From Dipteris shenzhenensis (taxonomy: Eukaryota; Polypodiophyta; Polypodiopsida; Gleicheniales), in assembly GCA_047967505.1 (NCBI GenBank), contig CM106540.1: a stretch of 64,000 nucleotides of DNA. The stretch is one strand, 5' to 3'. Below, piece by piece: positions 33,327 through 44,400 of the stretch (position 1 is the stretch's first letter; each line of letters starts with the position of its first letter). The position numbers and the translations under genes were made by a program. The notes beneath the pieces are model-generated. The model saw nothing but the letters and a program-made list of their open reading frames with translations, ran no database searches and had not been told where the DNA came from.

Positions 33327-34200
33327 CTAACTAACATCTAGGAAGTAGACGCCGACATAGCGTGGACAATTTTTGATTCTACTTGCCCCACCCCCAACAC
33401 TACTACCCAATGTTCCACACCACTTGTCGGTGCAACTACTACTACCACCACATCTGGTCACACTTCACAGTTGTCCTTTTCACATCATGCCATTGCCACA
33501 CACTCACACGCACAATGTTGTAGGAGTCTACTGGTCCGAATGGTCCAAAATATATGGGCACATTGAGATCTTAAAACCCATGCTCTTCATGGGCGTCGAG
33601 GGTCTTGATGATGAAGAAAATTTGCGAGGGTGCTCAAGAATCCAATAGAGGAAGAGGATGCCACCGCAGGTGCCCCAACCTGAGCATAAAACCTAGTACC
33701 AGGCTATGTCCGACATCAATAGGTGGCAGGGGAAGTTGCAATGTTTCCAACTCTGACGGAAGGATCTAATGGAAGTCTGTGCCCTCATTGAACTCCCAAC
33801 ATTGGCTACAACTTCCCCCAGCTCAATTTTCCAAAGGTACTCTCTCACTGCGTAGATGGAGGAGTTTAACACCACTTTTGCAGCAGTCCTTGATTTAGCC
33901 AGCCACACCATGCATTTTTTTCGACTAGTGATCATTTTGCTAATTGGGACATCCTTGCAAACAAGGCCACAATAGAAGAAAAACTTAAACGGCTCCATTC
34001 GGAAATAGTCTTCGACCTCAACACCATCCCTCATTTCCCCCAAGTTATGCGGTTGTACTTATGTGTCAGAAATCATCATGCTCACCACATCTAGATGTTC
34101 AAAGATGTGTACGATGCACACTTTTGGATGCCTCTTCATCCGTTTTGCCACATCTCCCAAATACTATTTGACCACCATAGGATAGTGAACAACGTCCTCA
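33327..34200 (+). pseudogene. Unknown LTR-element ORF (ORF-X), copy 1
   Basis: Read in shifting plus-strand frames, this matches the minus-strand ORF at 39085-40403. Shared landmarks, in order, are EVDADIAW (near 33341), a Thr/Ser/Pro/His-rich linker, INRWQGKL (near 33718), MEEFNTTFA (near 33858), FPQVMRLYL (34035-34061), a FKDVYDAHF segment and FDHHRIVNN (to about 34190). The product would be about 290 residues. It sits between nothing recognisable and the polypurine tract of the 3' LTR at 34260, the position of the extra ORF in Tat/Athila gypsy elements. No family recognised. Several stops and shifts. Confidence 0.5.
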
Positions 34201-34259
34201 AATCCGACATTATTTACCACGTCTAATCCATGGATGGATTGGGAATAGGAAGGGGTGAT

Positions 34260-34806
34260 TGTTAACCACCACAATTAATAGTGATATGTTTTGCAACATA
34301 GCTCAAAGAATAGGGAAAGGATGGAAGGAAGACAATACATTTCTACCTTGGAGCCTTTTGGGCCCAAGTGCCTTGTAAAAACAAGAAAGAGAGAGAGAGA
34401 TAAGAAATAATAGGGTTGGCCCTCCCTTCAAAAGGTGAAATGTATATAAAGCTAGAGGTCTGACTTTGGTCTTCATTGTTGAATGCACATATTGGGGAAT
34501 ACAAGCTCTCTTTCTCTTCCATGAGTTGTTTTGAGTATTCTCTTGCTTCCCATTATAGTGAGGGAGAAGAGAATGGGAAGGGGAAGGGAAGAGGGGAATG
34601 AAGAAGGAGGAGAGGGAGTGGCAATCACAAAGTCTTTCCTCCCCTTCTTCCTCTCGTGGAATCACACTACAACCTGGAAGCTACTTGCATGACACAAGTG
34701 GACGATGAGCCCTTGCATGGCTCCTCACCATAGGAGTTGAGGAGGCAGTGCCCTCGGCGTATTGGTAAACTTCCCCATGACACATGAGTCACCATCAAGA
34801 CTACAC
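34260..34806 (+). repeat. 3' LTR of gypsy family, copy 2
   Basis: Begins TGTTAACCACC after a purine-rich GGAATAGGAAGGGGTGAT stretch and ends AGACTACA. It contains TATATAAAG (near 34445), a short (AG)n patch (about 34386-34402) and a purine-rich block. It is collinear with 38446-39032 (complement) and 6385-6808. Being preceded by a polypurine tract, it is a 3' LTR. Length 547 bases. Confidence 0.7.
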
Positions 34807-35109
34807 AGGATTGGCAAACCAATATGAAGCCTTGTGGACCATGTATGAAAGGGTAGCTCTATGAGCCATGGCATCTTGATCACAATCCCATTGACGTAAG
34901 AAAGGTAAGGCATCAATGAGAAAAAATAGCCAATTAGACTTTCCTTTAGAGCAAGGCATGAGAAGCTATGATTATCACCTTTGGCAATTGCTTGCTTTAT
35001 CTCCAAAATTGTGAAAATAATGGGGAACACTAGCAAGCACAAGGGTGTTAAGGAAAAAACAAGAATGATGCCATGCTATAGTTACTCAAGAGGTAGACAT
35101 AGATGTTGG

Positions 35110-35545
35110 TGATGATCTGCTTATGGTTGGTGTAATAATTAATGGTCGCATAATTTCTAATGTTTACATTGATGTGAGTGCATCAATAAACATCATGAGT
35201 GAGAACCCATGAAAGACGTTAATTTAAAATAATCTAGTACTACCTTTTCTTACATCAAATTGGTTGACAATAGTAAATTCAAAACCTTGGGAATTGTGAA
35301 GAATCTAGAAATGGATGTGCATAGAATTTTTGTTCCAACCACTTTTCAAGTGATCCCTACCAAGCTAAATGCACAAGCCTAGTCATTGATTTTAGGAATG
35401 CCTTATTTGTGCAAGGTGTAAGCTATTCAAAAGTGGGATATTGGGGAATCGATCTTACAAGGGAAAGACAAGAAGGTGCACTACATCATCAAAAGTCACA
35501 AAAAGAGGATTCTTCAACACTAGAGAGTTTGATTTTTGAATTGAA
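35110..35545 (+). pseudogene. Gypsy aspartic protease fragment
   Basis: The plus-strand frame from about 35124 reads GVIINGRIISNVYIDVSASI followed by NIMSEN, matching the VxINGxxVxxVLIDxGASxNIL active-site strand of Tat-like gypsy proteases. The catalytic Asp is kept, but DxGAS is changed to DVSAS. After shifts it continues with LGIVKNLEMDVHRIFVPTTF and LILGMPYLCKV (usual LLLGRPWL) to about 35470. It would cleave Gag-Pol. The RT that should follow is missing. Decayed fragment, independent of the LTR at 34.3 kb as far as I can tell. Confidence 0.7.
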
Positions 35546-36339
35546 CGATGATAAAGAAGTGACAAGGTAGCCTCGAGGAGTCTATCTTAGAGGGTGAGGT
35601 GGATAGAATGGCCTTTGGGGAGAGAAAGAGAGAAAGATACATATCTTTTATATTTTTGAATTTAGATTTGTGCTTTTTTGAACTTTTTAGTCGGGTTTGG
35701 GGTTACAAACCATAAATATAATGCCCCACACCTCTATCCTCATTTTAGTCGTGGCCTTAGGGTTACAAACCATAAATACAATTATGCACATCTCTCTTCT
35801 CATTTCAACATCTCGTGAAGGTCTCTATACCTCTCATCTATTGCTCATTTCTAGAAAATTTGCAAGATGTGACAATAAGTGGTTTCCTCCTAACCTATTG
35901 TGTATGCAATAGCCTAAAAACAAAAGTTTTACTTATTGTTTTATCGTATTTCTAGTTTAAAAAAAAAAGATGAAGAAAGAGGAGAATTTCTTCCCACCTC
36001 TTCATATGCAATACCTTTTCTCAATAGGGATTGCATATTTACGTAATCACACAAATTTTTGTATGATTTGTATTCATGAATAACACTTTCTCAAAATATG
36101 TAATGATGACAAAAATTGTACTGGTCCAAAAAAGTGGGAAACTCTAAATATTGCTAGTAAATGACAAATTCCACCAATAACATACAAAATACCACTTTGC
36201 AACAAGCAAAAAATTGTTAGGAAATATCCTTGATAACAAGCGGTATTATTGATAACACTCACATAAAATTTGGGAAAAAAATCCTACTACCAATAATGTG
36301 CCTATAACCAGTAGTACCGAAAGTTTTATGGGATTTTTT
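35546..36339. other. AT-rich, nothing recognised
   Basis: A short repeat GGGTTACAAACCATAAATA occurs twice (about 35700 and 35760). No gene. Confidence 0.4.
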
Positions 36340-37035
36340 TTTGTGAGCTTTCTACGGTGAGATTTCAGGGATTAACCAAAATTTTGGTGAGCTTTTAGGC
36401 TTCAAACAAATTTGGGTGAGATTTTAGCCCTAAAACCTCACCAAAATTTTAGGAAGATCCCTAAAAGCTCACCAAAATATATTTCTCTTCATTGATTTGA
36501 ACACATTTTTTTGACCTGGATCAAAAGTTATGGTCATTTCAATTTCGGAGTGCCCAAGTTCAAGCCACTTCTCAGAGCCCATTTTGGATGTGCACTATAA
36601 AAGCTCAAGAGATCGTGCTCTACACATTGGTTAGGTTAAGAAAGTGTGTTCAAATCAATGAAGGGGGGAAAATGGGTGTGCATTTGGCTCTCCAAAGCCC
36701 ATTTTGGATGTCGAGCTTGAAAATTTTGGCTTTCTTAAGCATTTTTTCTTTTTACAGCACTACAAAACTCCTTAAGGATCAAAAGTTATGGCCATTTGAA
36801 TTTTGGAGTGCCCAAATTCAAGCCACTTTTCAAAGCCCTTTTGGATGTGCGCCTTAAGGAGTTTTGTAGTGCTATAAAAAACAAAAATACTTAGGAGATC
36901 GTGCTCTACGCACTAGTCATGACAATGAATTATGTTCAAATCAATGAGAGAAAATGTATTTTGGTGAGCTTTTAGGGATCTTCCTAAAAATTTTGGTTAG
37001 CTTTTAGGAATTTTCCTAAAAATATTGGGTTAGGA
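36340..37035. mobile_element. Foldback element with nested direct and inverted repeats
   Basis: The left arm (about 36438-36510) contains TTTAGGAAGATCCCTAAAAG and CATTGATTTGAACAC. The right arm (about 36929-37020) contains the inverse, including CTTTTAGGGATCTTCCTAAA. Inside, a block with AAAAGTTATGG.CATTT and GTGCCCAA.TTCAAGCCACTT occurs twice directly (about 36526-36600 and 36780-36850). ACTACAAAACTCCTTAAGG (36762) is inverted at 36852-36870. No coding capacity. Probably a non-autonomous DNA transposon. Confidence 0.6.
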
Positions 37036-38210
37036 ATGAAGTAAAATAAGCTTGTTAATAAGGTGCTTCAAGAGCAATTTTAGAGGAAACAATTAGGTTA
37101 GAGGAGAGAGAAAGATGGAGAGCATGCTACAAAATTTCAAGGAAAATCTTTTAGATGACACTAAGACAATGCTTGAATAGGATGCCTTGAACGATGATCG
37201 AGCAACAAGGTGGATTGGGAGTCAAATGCATCTCTTTGGATCATGTCCATAGTCGACAATGTATACATACGGTTTAAGGAGATGAGTGCTAAAGAATCAT
37301 CACTTGGCAGATCCCAATGAAACAAATATGAAAGAATGGGATAGAATATGGGCTGAGCAGAAAGGTAACATCCTCCAATGCAATAAGAAAAACCACATGA
37401 TTCAGAGCTGGAAGAAGAAAGCATGCATAAGATATGGAATTGTAGAGGAACGAGCTGAGCAATCAAAGGAGGAAGGCACAATAATTTTGAGAGGTACGGT
37501 GCTTGAAGGTACCACACAAAGGTTATAACAATGATCTAGTCACATAGGAAATGTGACTTTAAGAACATATCTCATATTGGATCTAGAACCTATGGGACTG
37601 TGTACATCTAATAGGTTACCCAAGACAATCAATAGAGGTGGTATTCTAGCAAGCAATACAGGGGCAATGTTGGTACATTTAGAAGAGAAGCACAAAGAGA
37701 GGGGGAAATGCATGTAATGCACCTAGTTCCCATGAGAGTTATTGCAACAACCATAGAAGAGCCCATGTGGACCATCACACCATACTTCAATGGGCAGGAG
37801 CTTGCCCCAACTTTTCCTCTAGCTTCCATACAAGGAAGGGTCGTTCAAAGGTGATACATTGATTTGCACTTGAAGGGAAGAGTAGAGCAAAAGATGGAGG
37901 CAGAACAAAGACTTAAGGATGCAATTAGTGGATTAGGAGATGTGCAACAAAGAATAAATCTTTTTTGCATGAATGTACACCATCTGATCCATGCTCTTTT
38001 GCAAGGGCTAGCATGATTACATTAGTCCCAAAGGTTCCACATAGACACACCTTGGAAACATCTTGCTTGATTTTACCCCTAATGGTGCATTTTGTGTGGG
38101 AATCATGATTGGGACATGGTGCGTGCACTAGGAATAACCAAGAAAAATCCACCACTTGGAAATCTTGATATCTCACATAATCCCCTTTTCATTTATTGCC
38201 TTGCTATTAT

Positions 38211-38252
<42 letters not shown>

Positions 38253-38445
38253 CATGACTCAATTGTGGTGCACCTTACCCCAACACACTTAGTGTATTAG
38301 CTATGGACTACAATCTTGTCCAATGAAGAGTGCTTATGGATCTTAATGCAAGAAATGAGTGAGAAAGCCAATCAAAATTACCACTGGTAGATGTCCTTAT
38401 ACAACCGATATGATTGCAAGTACCATTGGTCTAACACCATTTATG
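37036..38445. other. No recognised gene; (CT)n microsatellite at 38212-38248
   Basis: Short plus-strand frames around 37286-37528 are hydrophilic but unrecognised. A (CT)n run of about 37 bases lies at 38212-38248. Confidence 0.4.
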
Positions 38446-38828
38446 TGTGGTCTCTGGCAGGGTGAATCATGTGTCATGGGGAGATTGAAGGAATGTCGAG
38501 GAAACCTCTCCTTCTCCTACTCCTTGTGGGATCAATGCAAGCATGAACCATCCTTAAGTGTCACTCTTGAGACTCTTGAATTGTTGCAAGGTGTTTCTGC
38601 GAGAGGGGAAAGGGGAAGGAAAGATGGGAGAAGAGAGGGGAAGAGGGTGATGGAGTGGAAAACACAAGGGCACTACAAAGGGAGCAAGAGAATAATCAAA
38701 ACACTTCTTGAAGAGAAAGAAAGAACCATTCTTCCAAACTTGTGCATAAAACAATGAAGACCAAAGTCAACCATTTGGCCTTTTATACATTCCACCTTTG
38801 AAGGGAGGGCCAACCCTATTCTTTCTCA

Positions 38829-38905
<77 letters not shown>

Positions 38906-39032
38906 AAGCGCTTGGGCCCATACGGCTCCAAGGCAGATCTCCTATTGTCTTCCTCTCATCCTCTCTTTCTTGTCAACTATATCTTGCAAAATATCCACCA
39001 CTTGCATAGACTGCTAACCATGGTGGTTAACA
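38446..39032 (-). repeat. 3' LTR of gypsy family, copy 3 (minus strand)
   Basis: On the minus strand it begins TGTTAACCACC at 39032, directly after the polypurine tract AAAGGGGGGGCA, and ends AGACCACA at 38446. It holds a 70-base (AG)n run (38832-38901) at the position where the other LTR copies have 39 and 17 bases. Length 587 bases, TG...CA ends. Confidence 0.75.
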
Positions 39033-39084
39033 TGCCCCCCCTTTCTACTTATGATCCATCCATGGATGGGATTCAGTGCATGGT

Positions 39085-40403
39085 GCCACAGTTTAGGGCA
39101 TGGCATTTCTCATGATGCGATGAAGGTCAAAGAGCCTGTGGAAGATGCGACAAAATAGATGGAAAGGCTTCCGAAAATGTGTCTCAAACATATCTTCAAA
39201 GGTTTGAATATAATGACTACAAAGATTGTAGACATGTAAATAGAGGCGCATAACTTGTGGAAATCGAGGGCCGGTGTTGAGGTAAAATAAATTTCAGATT
39301 GCATCCGATTGAAGATTTTCCTCCATGTTCGGCTCTTGAGTAGATATATCCCATAGAAAAATGATGAGTCGGTGGAAGAAATGCATGGTAGCCGTTACTG
39401 TTGGATTGGGGACCTGTTGCAAAAGTAATGTTAAATTCCTCCATCTGCATCGCAAGTGTGTTGGAGGTACCCACTAGTTGAAAGTCGAGCCATGGAAAGT
39501 TATATGCAATGATGGGGTCGGAGGCCTTCATAGTCTCAAAATCTTCCATGATCACCATCTTCAAAGAGGCATATAGGTGGGGTCGACTTGTCAATCTATG
39601 CCCATTGACAATACATGCATCAAAATGGAAGCCGCATTTAAGGATGGGGCCATGCTTCTTTTTCTGTCTTTGGCACTTTGCGTGTGTATCCTCCACAAGT
39701 GTGCCTCCGATTTCCCCTTTGCCAATTGTGAAAACTTTTCTGGAGCAGCTCAGGGCACGAATCTCCATTACATCTTGGTGGCTTAAGTGAAAGCTTTGTA
39801 CTTTTCCTCGCCACCTGTTGATGTATGAGATATCTTTGATCATTCAAAAGGACATGATCGCCTAGTACCAAGTATTGTGATCAGGCAGGGGCTTTTGTGG
39901 CAGAGATTCCTCTTCTTCATGTGGGTTCATTTGACCTCCTCAGTGTCATCCTCCTCATAAGGGTCTTTGACATCCAAGAGAGTATGGGCTTAAGGATATT
40001 ATAGCGGGTGGTTTTGCCCAAGTCTTCTAGACTTAATGATATTATAGTAGGTGGTATTGACCAAGTCTTTAGGACCCTTGGGGCCAACGAATTCCTGATG
40101 CATCATGGTGTGTGTGTGTGGTGGTGTCATGCTGTGAGGTGATGCGATGTGAGGTGGAGGGCTAGGATGGATCGAAAGTGATAGTAGTAGTAGGAGAGGG
40201 ATTGTTGGGGGTGTGGTTCCTTTGGTAGTAGTGGTGGGAAGGGGTCGGGTTGAAGTAAAACTTCCCCATGCCGTGTTGGCATCTACCTCTTCTAGACTAG
40301 TGGGGTAGTCTATGTGAGAACCATCAACATGGCTGAAGCCACAGTTTGAATCATTTTTTGCAAGGCTTTCAAATATTATTATATATGGTGATAACACCCA
40401 CAA
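39085..40403 (-). pseudogene. Unknown LTR-element ORF (ORF-X), copy 2
   Basis: On the minus strand a 134-residue frame (40403-39999) starts the region, with SLEEVDANTAWGSF and a Thr/Pro/His-rich linker. A 208-residue frame (39843-39217) follows with YINRWRGKVQSFHLS, CNLKFILP and EEFNITFA. The FPQVMRLYLHV and HYIQTFEDMFETHF stretches are in the next frame at about 39255-39190. These landmarks match 33327-34200 in order and spacing. The ORF ends about 50 bases before the polypurine tract of the 3' LTR. No integrase, RT, envelope or membrane segment is seen. Function unknown; the position suggests the extra 3' ORF of Tat/Athila elements. Confidence 0.5.
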
Positions 40404-40436
40404 GGTGATAAATGGTCAAAGCACATCAAACATGGG

Positions 40437-42471
40437 GGGATGGTTGTGAAAGAGATGATCACTCATGTCTTTCATCATCCATCACCTATGGATCCCACTG
40501 TGTGTCAAGGAGACACATTGCTTTGCAATTGTTCCATTGGAGATTATATTGCCATGGGCTTGGACTTTTTTGATGGGAAGAAGAATGGCGTTTACATGCA
40601 AGCTCATGAATTTTTCTTAGCAATGGCTCAAAAAGAAATAGACTATAGGAGATTTGTCAAGAAGGTGAAGTGGGCTGCAAACTTTATGTTGCTTGACTTT
40701 CCGACTGGTTTTGAGATTTGTGGAGATGTTGGCCCTCAAGGGGGTCACTCATCATATGTAACCCTATCACGTGAGTTCAACAGAAGGACATTTTTAATAT
40801 TTAAATTTTACAAAAATTAATTTTCATAAGGGAGTATTTAAAACAATTTTGGAAAAAATTTATAGATTTGTATAGAAAAAGGGTACATTTTATTAATGAA
40901 AAAATTACAAATAAGGGATTTTGTAAATAGGCCTTGAACGCACGTGATATAGAGGGTTTATACATAGTGACCCCCCCAAGTGTTGGCCTCCCATCATGGA
41001 ACAAACTCATAGAGGATCACTTGAAGTATGGCATAGTTGTAGCTGCAACGACGTTGGATGATGATGGGTGGTTAGTACTCATCTGTCCATTGGCAAGTAA
41101 GCTTCTATTTACATCCATTTACTTCCTTCTTTCGCTTTACTTCCATTTAAGACTTCGAGCATGGATGCTCTTTGACAATATGGATATTTTGTATGATCTG
41201 TATATGAAGGACCATGTATTACATGGATGGAATGATATGTTCATGCATAAGGATTGGAGGTGGACCGTCGTGTATTTGTGATAGAAAAGCTTCCATATGG
41301 TCACATAAATGTACATGAAGGAGAAGATATGTTGGTGAGTTGGGTTCATGAAGTTTCTTCTTATCATTGTATGGTGTGAGAGATAAAATCTCAATGACAT
41401 ATGTTCCTTCATCTTGCAGATGCAATCCTTCATGCTTGTGTTTGTGAGGCGTGTGGGCCATAAACCACCAACATTCCATGTAGAGAGTAAACCTCTTTTT
41501 GACAAGTTGAATGTTTGCCAAATGAGTGACCACTGGACGCATTATCTCCCTGACATACAAAAGACAGCTTGAAGAGCATTAGAGAAATCTGCTAGTTTCA
41601 TTGAGTATTTGTTGATCCTTTTGTGTCCTCCTAGAGGTTTGTGCATGGAGATGGGATGTGGTGTGGCACCTCTCATGAGAGCATGCTTGGCAAATTAACG
41701 TGCATGCTTCTCTTTTGATAATGTGAGTAGTGTTTTGGAGCCACTTGTGCAGACTACCAATGCAAAGAGAGCTCGATTGGAACTTCTTGATCAAGACATT
41801 GAGGGTGATGAGAATGCTATTGAGCCTCTCAAAAACCCTTACATGACTCATAGTGAGCTACTTTTAGCTTGTCTTCTTTTGTGCTTGTTTTGGTGATATT
41901 TAGTGACATTTTAGAGTTGTGTAATTAACATGGTCAGGGGTAATGACAAACTATGGTGATTGGTGTTTTTAATACTTTTGATTGGAGGAAGACACATAAA
42001 TTCTAGCACTCATCTAACTATTCTCTTATGCCACACTTAATTAAAGACTCACTCCATGTGATCTTATGTGATATTGGTCAAACTATGAAGTGTAAATGAT
42101 AAGTAATTTCTTTTGGAAAGTCAAATGCAATGCTTTAGGATGAGTACGTCTTGTCATACATGTTGTTTTGAAGGTAGGAATGGAGCATGGTGTGCTTGGG
42201 TGTAGAGTTCATTGCTTGCATTCTTAAATGTGATATGTCGCAAAAATACTTCAATAATGTTCAATAGTCAAATAGTCATATAAACTTTAGTGCTATTTGT
42301 ACATTCATATATAATTACGGTGTATATTGTGTGTGTAGTGAACTACCATGCTATGCAGAAGCAATGGCAAGGGAAATGGTGAAAAGAGATAAGACTGTTC
42401 AAAGGATCAAATGGATGAAACAAGTTCGTTGCATCTTTGTTGATGATGAATGCTCAACAAGTTCGACTTGA
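40437..42471 (+). pseudogene. Intron-containing methyltransferase-like pseudogene, copy A
   Basis: The first exon-like frame (40440-40820) contains FMLLDFPTGFE (about 40689-40712), placed like the catalytic DPPY/SPPY motif of N4/N6-amino methyltransferases. Next comes LIEDHLKYGIVVAATTLDDD and GWLVLICPL (about 41000-41090). An 85-nt intron with GTGAGT (41335) and TTGCAG (41414-41419) ends precedes a long exon (41420 to about 41850). This holds WTHYLP, KSASFIEYLLILLCPPRGLC, EMGCGVAPLMRACL (41648-41689) and ACFSFDN, resembling the AdoMet-binding motif and following acidic residue. DPPY-like motif before the AdoMet motif is the beta-class order. A last exon-like frame (42340-42471) ends MKQVRCIFVDDECSTSST and stop. 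Inactivated by TGA at 41570, TAA at 41696 and shifts. Function is inference. Confidence 0.4.
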
Positions 42472-43097
42472 GCTTCAGTTTGTTGTTAAATTATAAGTCA
42501 ATGTATTGCTTCAACTTGGTCTTCAATCGTTGAAAGGAGACTAAGAAAGACTATTGCTGATGGATTATCATGTTCCACAAGATATTCTAGTGCTTGTATG
42601 ATCATGTTTGTTGGCTTTTTTTGTTTCTAGTTGTCAGATCCTAAGTCAATTATCATATCTATGATATACTAAGCAACTTGGATTTAATGTGATGAATGTA
42701 AACCGTTAGATCAATTCAATTAGAGTGGTATCAATTGGTATCATGAGGTGCGCCTGATTCTTGCATTGGGTTCTGAATCCTCGAACCACCTACAGGCTTC
42801 GAGATCATGTGGATAGCATAGTTCGATGCTCGCTTTTCTTACCTCGCTCGGTTTTTGTCGCTTGCTTTATTGACTACCTCAGTTTCTTGTTGTCAGCATT
42901 TTGAGCTCTCTTGTGCTCACTGCAAGTCTCCTTTTGTTCTCTCAAAGAAGTATCCCTTTTAATTTATTTATGATCAAGTTTGTTCTTCAAGTGTGAGATA
43001 TGCAACCAATATTCTTAGATGATAAACACCAATGAAGGCCTTTTTAGGTGTCTAGTTTAGTATGGCTTTCATAGCACTCTGTTTTGGAGGTATGTAG
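42472..43097. other. Unassigned spacer
   Basis: Contains GTGGTATCAATTGGTATCATG (near 42727), weakly PBS-like. No gene recognised. Confidence 0.35.
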
Positions 43098-43320
43098 TGT
43101 TAAAAGGTGGGAGCAAGAAGCAAGAGAGAGAAAAACATTGAACTAGAATAGATAAGATTGATTGAATACAATTGAGGAGGTGTTTTTGTCTAAGTGACAA
43201 AACCACAATAACCCACTAACTATGGTTAGGGGGAAAAACCTCTAGTGAGGGAAAAGTGCCCCTAACTCACTTATGGATTACATTGGCAACTACCTAGAAT
43301 ATGCCAATAATTCTAACACC
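43098..43320 (-). repeat. 3' LTR of the Copia element
   Basis: Length 223 bases with perfect TGTTA/TAACA ends. The polypurine tract CACTACAGGGA lies just upstream in element direction. Flank TGTAG (43093-43097) is a candidate target-site duplication, but the other end is missing. Confidence 0.7.
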
Positions 43321-43324
43321 TCCC

Positions 43325-43730
43325 TGTAGTGCCAATGTGATGTACAAGGAAGTTATCAATCACCAAAAGGAGATAAGTTCAGGGCGTTGCGAAATGCCTC
43401 AAACTTCTCACATGGAAGTGCTTTGGTGAAGATGTCTACAACATTGTCATGTGTTGACACATAGATCATATTGATCTCCCTTGTAGTGCCAATGTGATGT
43501 ACAAGGAAGTTATCAATCACCAAAAGGAGATAAGTTCAGGGCGCTGCGAAATGCCTCAAACTTCTCACATGGAAGTGCTTTGGTGAAGATGTCTACAACA
43601 TTGTCATGTGTTGACACATAGATCATACTGATCTCCCTTGCATGCAACTTCTCACATGGAAGTGCTTTGGTGAAGATGTCTGCAACATTGTCATGTGTTG
43701 ACACATAGTTCATATTGATCTCCCTTGGAT
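43325..43730 (-). repeat. Triplicated end of RNase H
   Basis: A 157-base unit (43325-43481 and 43482-43638) is followed by an 87-base shorter copy from about 43641. Each repeats the VSTHDNV(A/V)DIFTKALPCEK coding end of RNase H, so the C-terminus is present three times. Confidence 0.85.
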
Positions 43731-44400
43731 GCAACTTTTCTCTGACATAATGATAATGAACCTCAATATGCTTCGTGCAAGCATGAAACACAGGATTCTT
43801 TGCCATTGCTATAGCACTCTGACTATCAGTGAGAATTGGAGAAGGACCCTCCAATAAGAGATGAAGATTAGCAAACAAATGATGCAGCCAAACACATTCA
43901 ACCGTCGCTGTGAAAGTTGTCCTGTACTCAGGTGCCTGTACTCAGGTGAGACTCAGCTTCACATGAGGAAGTAACCACAGTAGATTGTTTCTTGCTCAAT
44001 CACCAAGAAATACAAGCTTTGCCCAAAAAGAAACAATTACCACGTGGATTTCCTAGTGTCATAGTCTCCAACCCAATTCTGAGTCATTGTAAGCATGCAT
44101 CTGCAAGTCACCCCCCCTGAGAAACATCAAGCCATAAGAATTTATGCCTTGCAAATAATGGAAGATGCGTTTTATAGCCTGCTCACCTGAGATACTACAT
44201 ACTAAATATCGGGCCGTGTATTGCACAAATAAATGAGGCATCCAACAGCTTGGCTATAAAGTGTGGCATCCACTGATTCACCTACATCATACATAGTAAG
44301 CTTCAGCCCTAGTTCCATGGGAGTGGCTACATGCTTGCAATCTTGCATGTTGAACCTATCCGAGAGCTTTTGCACATACTTGGACTGAGACATAACAATG
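43513..44400 (-). pseudogene. Copia RNase H
   Basis: After VSQSKYVQKLSDRFNM (about 44390) and VATPMELGLKLTM, the frame gives the RT-RNase H connection AVGCLIYLCNTRPDI (to about 44202). Next is RIFHYLQGINSYGLMFLRGG and the YNDSELGWRL block (usual YSDADWAG). The C-terminal half is TDSQSAIAMAKNPVFHACTK, HIEVHYHYVREKLHPREI and NVADIFTKALPCEKL. The middle, with the SxAEAEY Glu, is damaged between 43880 and 44060. RNase H would remove template RNA after first-strand synthesis. Frameshifts and the triplicated end make it nonfunctional. Confidence 0.85.

Noticed and set aside
42725-42750. Plus-strand GTGGTATCAATTGGTATCATG as a Copia PBS with an upstream LTR
   Set aside because: Match to TGGTATCAGAGC is partial and I find no LTR end or gag next to it.
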